Origin: Sneathiella sp.
GTDB lineage: Bacteria > Pseudomonadota > Alphaproteobacteria > Sneathiellales > Sneathiellaceae
DNA: 34,234 nt
NCBI GenBank assembly: GCA_002706985.1
Contig: PAKP01000047.1
Location: 1-34,234, forward strand
Direction of reading: 5' to 3'
Shown: positions 24,457 to 31,334 of the stretch, piece by piece
Numbering within the stretch: position 1 is the stretch's first letter
How the letters are laid out: every line of letters starts with the position of its first letter
Program-made: the position numbers and the translations under genes
The notes under the pieces: generated by a model
Database searches by the model: none
The model's input: only the letters and a program-made list of their open reading frames with translations
Told to the model about the DNA's origin: nothing

Positions 24457-25083
24457 ATGTTCAAAATTTTCTTCGCCCCCGGAACCGTCGCCCTCGCCTC
24501 GCATATCGCCCTCGCCGAGGCCGGTGCCGATTATGAGGCCATCCAGGTTGACTTCGCAAACGCGGCGCAGACGAAGCCCGAGTATCTCGCCGTCAACCCG
24601 AAGGGCCGGGTGCCCGCGCTGGTCACGGACCGGGGCATCCTGACGGAGACACCGGCGATCCTTCTCTATATCGCGCAGTCCTTTCCGGATGCGGGGCTGG
24701 CACCGCTCGATGATATCTATCGCCTCGCCGAGATGCAGTCCTTTAACAACTATCTGTGCGCCACCGTGCATGTCAATCATGCTCACCGCATGCGTGGGCT
24801 TCGCTGGGTGGAAGAGACGGAGACCGACGCCATGGAGGCGATGCAGCGCAAGGTGAAAAGCAATATGAGTGACTGCCTTCACCTGATCGAGGACAAGATG
24901 TTCGAAGGGCCGTGGGTCATGGGCGCGGACTACAGCGTCGCCGACGCCTATCTCTTCACGGTCGGGCGCTGGATGGAGAGTGACGGCCTCGCCGTTGAGG
25001 ATTACCCCACCCTCGCCGACCACCGCGCCCGCATGATGGACCGAAAAGCCGTCCAGCAGGCGATGTCTGAGCAGGGGATGTAA
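24457..25083 (+). CDS. Glutathione S-transferase family protein, altered active site
   Basis: A 208-residue thioredoxin-fold plus helical-domain protein. The N-terminal half has the bacterial GST layout, APGTVALASHIALAEAG, VNPKGRVPAL with the cis-proline, and ETPAILLYI, where E-T(S) binds the glutathione gamma-glutamyl group. Against beta-class GSTs, the catalytic Cys10 position is Val11 and the Tyr5 position is Phe6, so the standard beta-class chemistry is not possible; Thr10 could substitute. The C-terminal domain is complete with WVMGADYSVADAYLFTV. Transcribed alone on +, with its stop 6 bases from the convergent gene at 25090. Confidence 0.88.
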   Translation: MFKIFFAPGTVALASHIALAEAGADYEAIQVDFANAAQTKPEYLAVNPKGRVPALVTDRGILTETPAILLYIAQSFPDAGLAPLDDIYRLAEMQSFNNYLCATVHVNHAHRMRGLRWVEETETDAMEAMQRKVKSNMSDCLHLIEDKMFEGPWVMGADYSVADAYLFTVGRWMESDGLAVEDYPTLADHRARMMDRKAVQQAMSEQGM

Positions 25084-25089
25084 CTTCCC

Positions 25090-25782
25090 TTAAAGGCGCT
25101 CGACGCGGCTGATCCAGGGTTCATACCGTGCACCGAAGCTAAGAGTGATCCGGTATTCCGGCGTGCAGGAAGCGGAGGACGCGGAGGGTGCTGCAACTCC
25201 CGCCGGATTATCGCGCGCGTATATTTCCTTGAAAATACCGCGGTAATCACTGTGAATGGCGATGCTGGAGCGGGCGAGTTCCCGGAAAAAATATTCCTTC
25301 CCCTGCCCGTTTTCATGAAGGCGCACATACCCCTTCACGATCGCATGGCCAGTGCTGTCCGGATCGGGCGCCTTCAGATCGGCCACCTCGGCGGCGCTAT
25401 CCGCAAAAACAAGGTCGTTCGGACCGATGATTTTCCCACTCCCCGACCAGTCTTTACGCTCTTCCGCTATCCGGGCGTGGTGTTCGTCAAAGACCGGGCC
25501 GCCCTGCTCGATCAGGAGATAAGCCGTGCGGGCCTGTTTCTGCCTTCCAAAACCCGCGGTATCCGCCATAACCTTACCATCCAGTATCGGCGGGGAGGGA
25601 ATGTTCAGGGTGAAATACCGTCCCTCCTTCCTGAGATAGTGGCTGTCAGGTCCGATGAGATGGCAATCGTCGAAGGTGATTTCCCCGGTCGGCGTCCCGC
25701 TCCTGTTCCACCAGACACCGCCGAACAGCCAGGCATTGGCCAGGATCAGCACGAGGAGCGGCAGAAGAATCTTACCCCGCAT
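25090..25782 (-). CDS. DUF4824-like membrane-anchored protein, partner of the DUF2157 gene
   Basis: A 230-residue protein with one N-terminal membrane helix (about residues 5-25) and the pattern ANAWLFGGVWWNRSGTPTGEI, typical of proteins encoded beside DUF2157 genes (DUF4824/GDYXXLXY-type group). The rest is predicted soluble and outside the membrane, with two Cys (in FDDCHL and SASCTPEY). It overlaps the DUF2157 gene by 11 bases, so translation is coupled. Biochemical role unknown. Family assignment rests on my memory of the signature and gene pairing. Confidence 0.65.
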   Translation of the reverse strand: MRGKILLPLLVLILANAWLFGGVWWNRSGTPTGEITFDDCHLIGPDSHYLRKEGRYFTLNIPSPPILDGKVMADTAGFGRQKQARTAYLLIEQGGPVFDEHHARIAEERKDWSGSGKIIGPNDLVFADSAAEVADLKAPDPDSTGHAIVKGYVRLHENGQGKEYFFRELARSSIAIHSDYRGIFKEIYARDNPAGVAAPSASSASCTPEYRITLSFGARYEPWISRVERL

Positions 25783-26836
25783 TTCCCGCCTCCCGTCGGC
25801 CCATCAGCCGCAGTTTTCGCAAGACCAGGATCACCAGAACGGCCAGCAACCCGAGGACGAGGAAGAAGATATAGGCCGGCCATTTGTCCCAGAACCAGTC
25901 GAAATATTTGAATATCAGGAACAGGATGAGGAAACCGGCGGCGAGACAGGCTCCGAGCCCCCAGCCGGCGCGCACCGAAAGCGCCAGCGCGCCCGACCCG
26001 AAGACGAGCGCGACGGCGAGATAGATCCATTTCTGTATCTCTGTGCTGAACGGCAGCACGCTGTCCGGCGCCCCGATAGCAAGGGAGAGCAGCAGCAGGA
26101 AAAGGCCCACCATCCCCACAAGGAAGAAAATGAGACGGTTGTCCCGGACCCATGAGAGCGACAGCACCACGGGCGCGAGCAGGACCAGCGCGAAGCCCGC
26201 AGCATAGAATTCCGCGATAAACTCCCGCAGCCAATATAACCCGATTAAGCCCGTGAGTGACGCCCCGATAAAGACGGCGAGACTGGCAAGACCGAGGCCA
26301 AGCACCAGATCCAGCCCATGCCGGATGGCCAGAAGAAAGGCAAATAATCCCCAGGCGAAAAACGCACCGGGTGAAGAGGTTATATTATAAATCTCAGCCA
26401 GAAGATGAAGATTGAGAACGAAGCAGGCAATCGTCACCAGCGCCGCCAGCTCGGTGAAATAGCGGGTCCTGAACAGGCGGGCCACCAGTTCGGTCACCGC
26501 CCAGCCGAGAAACGGCGCAAGGGTGGCCAGCATCACCTGAAGCGGTGTTGAAAAAGCATCCCAATAGTGATTGAAGAACAGGAAAACCGCGAGCGAGAGG
26601 GCCACCGCACCGAGGCCGGACACAAGGCGCATTCCCCAGGACAGATGCGCCTCCCCGTCGTTGAGGTCCGTATCGAACGCCTCCGAAAAGCGGGAGAGCA
26701 GATCGTCATGATAGGCGGTGACGCGGCTTGCATCCTCCGCCGGGAGGTGGAGAATACCCTCCGCCTCCAGCTCCGAGAGTTCGTCACGAAAGGCCCTGAT
26801 CCGGCGCGACCGCCGCTCCGCGTCAACTTTGCTCAC
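25772..26836 (-). CDS. DUF2157 polytopic membrane protein
   Basis: A 354-residue inner-membrane protein. The N-terminal 75 residues are soluble and helical (ELSELEAEGILHLPAEDASRV resembles the DUF2157 start), followed by about ten membrane helices to residue 345. The charged C-terminus (LRKLRLMGRREAG) is cytosolic. Function of the family is unknown. It is 84 bases downstream of ettA on the same strand and overlaps the DUF4824-like gene, with which it probably forms a complex. Confidence 0.8.
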   Translation of the reverse strand: MSKVDAERRSRRIRAFRDELSELEAEGILHLPAEDASRVTAYHDDLLSRFSEAFDTDLNDGEAHLSWGMRLVSGLGAVALSLAVFLFFNHYWDAFSTPLQVMLATLAPFLGWAVTELVARLFRTRYFTELAALVTIACFVLNLHLLAEIYNITSSPGAFFAWGLFAFLLAIRHGLDLVLGLGLASLAVFIGASLTGLIGLYWLREFIAEFYAAGFALVLLAPVVLSLSWVRDNRLIFFLVGMVGLFLLLLSLAIGAPDSVLPFSTEIQKWIYLAVALVFGSGALALSVRAGWGLGACLAAGFLILFLIFKYFDWFWDKWPAYIFFLVLGLLAVLVILVLRKLRLMGRREAGNAG

Positions 26837-26920
26837 CCTGCGTCCCTGCTGTTGCCTCTGCGTTCCCCGTCACTCTAGTCCATGGACCGGGCCGCCGCAA
26901 ATGCCAACTTGCCCGCGCTC

Positions 26921-28600
26921 TTACCGCTTGATCGGTTTGTATTTGATGCGGTGGGGTTCGGTCGCCTCCTTGCCGAGGCGCTTCTTCTTGTCTTCCTCAT
27001 AAGCCTCGAAATTGCCTTCGAACCATTCGACATGGCTGTCGCCCTCATAGGCGAGCATATGGGTGGCCACGCGGTCGAGGAACCAGCGGTCATGGCTGAT
27101 GACCACGGCGCAGCCCGCGAACTGCAGCAAGGCCTCTTCCAGCGCGCGGAGCGTATCGACATCGAGGTCGTTGGTCGGCTCGTCGAGCAACAGGAAGTTG
27201 GCGCCGGATTTCAGCATCTTCGCGAGATTGACGCGATTGCGCTCCCCGCCCGAAAGCTGCCCGACCTTCTTCTGCTGATCGGCGCCCTTGAAGTTGAAGC
27301 CTGAGACATAGGCGCGGCTGTTAATCTCCTTCTTGCCGAGCGAGATCACCTCGTTCCCTTCGGAAATTTCCTCCCAGACATTCTTGTTCGGGTCCAGCGT
27401 ATCGCGGTCCTGGTCGACATAGCCGAGCTTGACCGTCGGGCCGACCTTGAAGCTGCCGCCATCGGGTTCCTCCTGCCCGGTCAGCAGCTTGAACAGGGTC
27501 GTCTTACCGGCGCCGTTCGGCCCGATAACGCCGACAATCGCCCCCGCCGGAAGTTTAAAGCTCAGATCGTCGATCAGCAGCTTGTCGCCGAACGCCTTGG
27601 AGATATGATCGGCCTCGACCACCAGATCACCGAGCCGCGGCCCCGCCGGAATGTAGATCTGCATATTGTCGGCCTGTTTCGAATTCTGCTCGGCCAGCAG
27701 TTCCTCATAGGCGCTGATACGCGCCTTCGATTTCGTCTGGCGGCCCTTCGGTCCCTGCCGGATCCATTCCAGCTCCCGATCCAGCGTCTTGCGGCGCGCA
27801 TCCTCGGCCTTGCCTTCCTGCGCGAGGCGTTTCTCCTTCTGCTCCAGCCAGCTTGAATAGTTGCCCTCCCACGGGATGCCGTGGCCGCGGTCGAGTTCCA
27901 GGATCCAGCCCGCGACGTTATCGAGGAAGTAGCGATCATGGGTGACGGCCACTACGGTGCCGCTATAGTCATGGAGGAAGCGCTCCAGCCAGGCGACGCT
28001 CTCGGCATCGAGATGGTTGGTCGGCTCGTCGAGCAGCAGCATATCGGGCTGCGAGAGCAGCAAACGGCAGAGCGCGACGCGGCGGCGCTCACCGCCGGAA
28101 AGCTTGGTGACATCGGCATCCCCCGGCGGACAGCGGAGCGCATCCATGGCGATCTCCACCTCGCGGTCGAGGTCCCAGAGGTTCTGCGCGTCGATCTGCT
28201 CCTGCAGCTCCCCCTGCTCCGCGATCAGGTCGTTCATCTCATCGTCGGTCAGCTCCTCGGCGAAGCGGGCCGACACCTCGTTGAATTTATCGAGCAGCGC
28301 CTTCTTCTCACCCACCCCGTCCATGACATTGCCGAGCACGTCCTTTGCTGCATCCAGCTCCGGCTCCTGCGCGAGATAGCCGACCTTGACCCCGTCGGCG
28401 GCCCAGGCCTCGCCGGTGAATTCCGTCTCGATCCCCGCCATGATCTTGAGCAGCGTCGACTTACCCGAGCCGTTGAGGCCGAGCACGCCGATCTTCGCGC
28501 CGGGGAAGAAGGAAAGCCGGATGTCTTTAAGAACCTGCTTGCCGCCCGGATAGGTCTTCGACAGACCATTCATCACATAAATATACTGATAAGACGCCAT
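26921..28600 (-). CDS. ettA: Energy-dependent translational throttle protein EttA (ABC-F)
   Basis: A 559-residue ribosome-binding ABC-F ATPase that gates the first elongation step according to cell energy. ATG 28600 is chosen from a longer open frame because it starts at the conserved [15 protein letters not shown] and gives the normal EttA length. Two ATPase domains are visible: Walker A1 at 41-48 (GLNGSGKS) with [16 protein letters not shown] and DEPTNHLD, and Walker A2 around K366 (GPNGAGKT) with [15 protein letters not shown] and DEPTNDLD. The P-site tRNA interaction linker lies between. AGGAG lies about 11 bases before the ATG. Downstream on - lie the DUF2157/DUF4824-like genes. Confidence 0.96.
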   Translation of the reverse strand: MASYQYIYVMNGLSKTYPGGKQVLKDIRLSFFPGAKIGVLGLNGSGKSTLLKIMAGIETEFTGEAWAADGVKVGYLAQEPELDAAKDVLGNVMDGVGEKKALLDKFNEVSARFAEELTDDEMNDLIAEQGELQEQIDAQNLWDLDREVEIAMDALRCPPGDADVTKLSGGERRRVALCRLLLSQPDMLLLDEPTNHLDAESVAWLERFLHDYSGTVVAVTHDRYFLDNVAGWILELDRGHGIPWEGNYSSWLEQKEKRLAQEGKAEDARRKTLDRELEWIRQGPKGRQTKSKARISAYEELLAEQNSKQADNMQIYIPAGPRLGDLVVEADHISKAFGDKLLIDDLSFKLPAGAIVGVIGPNGAGKTTLFKLLTGQEEPDGGSFKVGPTVKLGYVDQDRDTLDPNKNVWEEISEGNEVISLGKKEINSRAYVSGFNFKGADQQKKVGQLSGGERNRVNLAKMLKSGANFLLLDEPTNDLDVDTLRALEEALLQFAGCAVVISHDRWFLDRVATHMLAYEGDSHVEWFEGNFEAYEEDKKKRLGKEATEPHRIKYKPIKR

Positions 28601-28752
28601 GGGGATTTCCGCTCCTGATCCACAAATTTTCCGCTGCGCCCCTTTTAGCGAAGACGCAACGGATACGCAATTGCTGTGATGGCGGAGGGGTGGATTTATT
28701 GTGGAAGAACAGTCGTGCCAAATGAAGCAAAATTCTCTCAACAACAGAAGAA

Positions 28753-28787
28753 TATAATGTAATATTATTCCCGAAATAATAGAGGGG
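28753..28787 (+). promoter_or_regulatory. Putative promoter, operator-like inverted repeat and ribosome site of the KAP gene
   Basis: TATAAT (28753-28758) is a perfect -10; the matching -35 is weak. A 7-base inverted repeat, TATTATT (28763-28769) and AATAATA (28775-28781) around CCCGA, lies at or just past the expected start and could bind a repressor. AGAGGGG (28781-28787) is the ribosome site, 7 bases before TTG 28795, and supports that rare start codon. Confidence 0.45.
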
Positions 28788-28794
28788 ATATGAT

Positions 28795-30318
28795 TTGGCT
28801 GAAAATGATACTGAAACCGAAACACCAGCAGAAGGCATATGGGATGACGACCATCTAGAACGATGGAAAGACGCCGATTTTTTACTACTGTTTTTGAAGA
28901 ACCGAATTGCTGAAAAACGCGCTGCAGATGAAACCCAATCCTATGTTCTAAATCTCGATGCAAAATGGGGAGGCGGAAAAACTTTCTTCCTTACACGCTT
29001 ACAATGCCAGTTAAAGAGCGAGGGACACCTAGTGGCATATGTAAATGCTTGGGAAGACGACCATGCAACCGACCCTTTGGTCCCAATAATTGTGGAAATA
29101 GACAAAGTATTAAAAGCTCATATTGATAAAAATGAAAACCTGAAGATTAATTGGGCGGAAGCTAAAAAATATGGACTAAGAATTGCTGGATCTATAGCAA
29201 AACAAGGCATAAACGCAGCGATACTTAACACGACAGGGATCAATGCTGATGTTCTTGTTAAGAATTTACCAAAGGATATTAAAAAAATAACTAATAATGG
29301 GCCTGAGCTTTTTGATCATTTTGGAGCAGAATTACTTGAAACCTTTTCCAAACAAAAAACTGCCATCAAAAAATTTAAATCCAATTTAAAAATTTTATTG
29401 GACGAAATTGAGAAACTAGAGAAAGAAGAAGATAAGAAGGCTTGCGTTCCACTTTTTATTTTAATTGATGAATTGGATCGCTGCCGGCCTACGTATGCAA
29501 TTGAGTTGCTTGAAAGGGTCAAGCATCTTTTTGATGTCGACAATGTCGTATTCATCTTGGCGACGAATACAGATCAACTCCAGCATTCAATCAAAGCAGT
29601 TTATGGAGGTGATTTTGACGCAAAGAGATATTTATACCGCTTTTTTAATCGAACATATTTATTCGGTAAACCTAATACAAATCAATTTGTAGAACATCTA
29701 TACAAACAACATCTTTCTGATATCGATATTTTATCGTCTCCATTTGAAGACTTTACAGACGAGGAGCTAAAGCTGAAATTCCTGCAGTGCACATTTAGTT
29801 CCTTCCCCTTAGAACCTCGAGATATTGAACAATGCTTTGAGCTTCTTCGCAACATAATCACTATTTGGCGTAAGAAGGCACGAATTGAACTGATTATAAT
29901 GGTTCCGCTAATAATACTATTTCAGCAGAAAAGAGCATTTGATGATTTAGATTTTTCACATAGTATAAAAGAATTACTTTCCTCTTCTATTTGGGCCAAT
30001 AACTATAATCTTCCATCGCCTAGAAAATCCTTTGTCAGTATTCATTCAGTCAAGAGCGGAAAAAATATAAACTTGCTCAATCTTTTTCTAAATGCATGGA
30101 AACGCAGCAATGAAACCTATTCGCAATCCAGAGCAGAGTTTTATGAAAGTACTGATTTTGCCAGCATTGAAGAGCAATGGACTATAAAAATTTTGAATGA
30201 TGAATTTCAACGTGAAAATTACCATCACAATTACAGTGGTCTCAGCATTATAGCACAATATCCTAGATTAATTAGCTCGGCTGGGCAGTTAGTCGACCTA
30301 AGTAAAGACGATGACTAG
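28795..30318 (+). CDS. KAP-family P-loop NTPase, AT-rich and probably horizontally acquired
   Basis: A 507-residue STAND-type NTPase of the KAP family, which includes PifA, the phage T7 exclusion protein of plasmid F. Walker A lies at about 56-64 (AKWGGGKTF), preceded by LNLDAKWG, and Walker B at 221-229 (FILIDELDR) with the family pattern [24 protein letters not shown] and [10 protein letters not shown] follow. Between the Walker motifs is a charged helical stretch with no clear membrane helix, unlike many KAP proteins; only a weak hydrophobic patch occurs at about 356-372. The start is TTG 28795, set by AGAGGGG 7 bases upstream. Sampled lines are 30-45% G+C against over 60% in neighbours, indicating transfer. 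It stands alone, with no partner gene, and stops 1 base before the opposing AEC permease gene. Role unproven; defence or stress sensing is inference. Confidence 0.88.
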   Translation: MAENDTETETPAEGIWDDDHLERWKDADFLLLFLKNRIAEKRAADETQSYVLNLDAKWGGGKTFFLTRLQCQLKSEGHLVAYVNAWEDDHATDPLVPIIVEIDKVLKAHIDKNENLKINWAEAKKYGLRIAGSIAKQGINAAILNTTGINADVLVKNLPKDIKKITNNGPELFDHFGAELLETFSKQKTAIKKFKSNLKILLDEIEKLEKEEDKKACVPLFILIDELDRCRPTYAIELLERVKHLFDVDNVVFILATNTDQLQHSIKAVYGGDFDAKRYLYRFFNRTYLFGKPNTNQFVEHLYKQHLSDIDILSSPFEDFTDEELKLKFLQCTFSSFPLEPRDIEQCFELLRNIITIWRKKARIELIIMVPLIILFQQKRAFDDLDFSHSIKELLSSSIWANNYNLPSPRKSFVSIHSVKSGKNINLLNLFLNAWKRSNETYSQSRAEFYESTDFASIEEQWTIKILNDEFQRENYHHNYSGLSIIAQYPRLISSAGQLVDLSKDDD

Positions 30319-30319
30319 C

Positions 30320-31285
30320 TCACCCCACAAATAAATCCGCGGGCATCAGGCCGGTGGTCATGGCGTAGAGCAGGAGCGTCACGGTGACGACGGAGAGCAT
30401 GGTGGTGAGCAGGATGGTGGCGGAGGCGCGCTCGACCCAGACGCCATATTGCTGGGCGATGACAAACACATTCGTCGCGGTCGGCAAGGCTGCGAGCAGC
30501 ACCGCCGTATAGACCCAGAGCGGATCGAAATCGCCAAAGAAGCTTAAACTCAGATACATGGCGACCGGATGCACCACGAGATTGAAGGGGATGATAAAGC
30601 TGAGCTCCCCCGGCACGCGCTTCAAAGGCCGGAGCGCCAGCGTCACTCCCATGGCGAAGAGCGCGCAAGGCGCGGCGGCCTGCGCCAGATAGTCGATCAG
30701 CCGCTCGATAGGCAGCGGCGGGGTGAACTGCACGATCGCCGCGGCGACACCGACGATGGTGGCGATGATAAAGGGATGCAGGAAGACTTTTTTGGCGATC
30801 TGGGCCACCAGGGCGCCGACATGCCGTTCTTTCCCGCCCGAAAGCGCCATCATGGTCGGGGCGACGATGAAATGCAGCACATTCTCGAAACAGAAGATGA
30901 GCGCGAGCGGGACGGCGGCCTCCTCCCCGAAGGTGAGCAGCGCGATCCCCGGCCCCATATAACCGATATTGCCATAGGCGCCCGCGAGGCCCTGAATGGT
31001 CGCTTCGGGCGAGGTTGCCTTCACCACCAGCCGGGCAATGGCATAGACGGCAAGGAAAATCACGAAGGTGGTCGAGATATTGGTGGTGATGAATTCCCAG
31101 CTCGTCAGCTTTTCAATGGGCGTCTTCGACAAGAGCTTGAAGAACAGGCAGGGCAGCGCGACATAGATGATGAAGGTATTGAGCCAGCCCATGGCCTCGG
31201 TCGGCTGCTTGGTGATGCGCGCCGCGAGATAGCCGAGCAGGATCAGCCCGAACAGGGGAAAGACAAGCCCGGCGATTTCTGCCAT
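30320..31285 (-). CDS. AEC-family permease (auxin efflux carrier type)
   Basis: A 321-residue inner-membrane transporter of the AEC family, whose bacterial members move malate, malonate or other carboxylates. About ten helices are visible in two five-helix halves, with VALPCLFFKLLSKTP near residue 42 and family-like glycine/proline patterns such as GAYGNIGYMGPGIALL at about 103-118. Substrate unknown. The gene lies 49 bases downstream of the oxidoreductase gene on the same strand, and its 3' end meets the KAP gene tail-to-tail with a 1-base gap. Confidence 0.9.
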   Translation of the reverse strand: MAEIAGLVFPLFGLILLGYLAARITKQPTEAMGWLNTFIIYVALPCLFFKLLSKTPIEKLTSWEFITTNISTTFVIFLAVYAIARLVVKATSPEATIQGLAGAYGNIGYMGPGIALLTFGEEAAVPLALIFCFENVLHFIVAPTMMALSGGKERHVGALVAQIAKKVFLHPFIIATIVGVAAAIVQFTPPLPIERLIDYLAQAAAPCALFAMGVTLALRPLKRVPGELSFIIPFNLVVHPVAMYLSLSFFGDFDPLWVYTAVLLAALPTATNVFVIAQQYGVWVERASATILLTTMLSVVTVTLLLYAMTTGLMPADLFVG

Positions 31286-31334
31286 GTAACGCTACCCTCG
31301 TGATGCTTTTTTACACTGACTAGCCCGCGCCTGC

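Noticed and set aside
28601..28963. Long N-terminal extension of EttA reaching back over the KAP gene start
   Set aside because: The extension has no resemblance to ABC-F proteins; ATG 28600 starts at the conserved family N-terminus with AGGAG upstream.
28620..30332. 8-base direct repeat CCACAAAT (28620-28627 and 30325-30332), each soon followed by TCCGC, as insertion-site duplication of the KAP island
   Set aside because: The left copy lies before the AT-rich part begins (about 28690), in the probable ettA promoter region, and the right copy is inside the end of the AEC permease coding sequence; an 8-base match is easily chance. No integrase or transposase is present.
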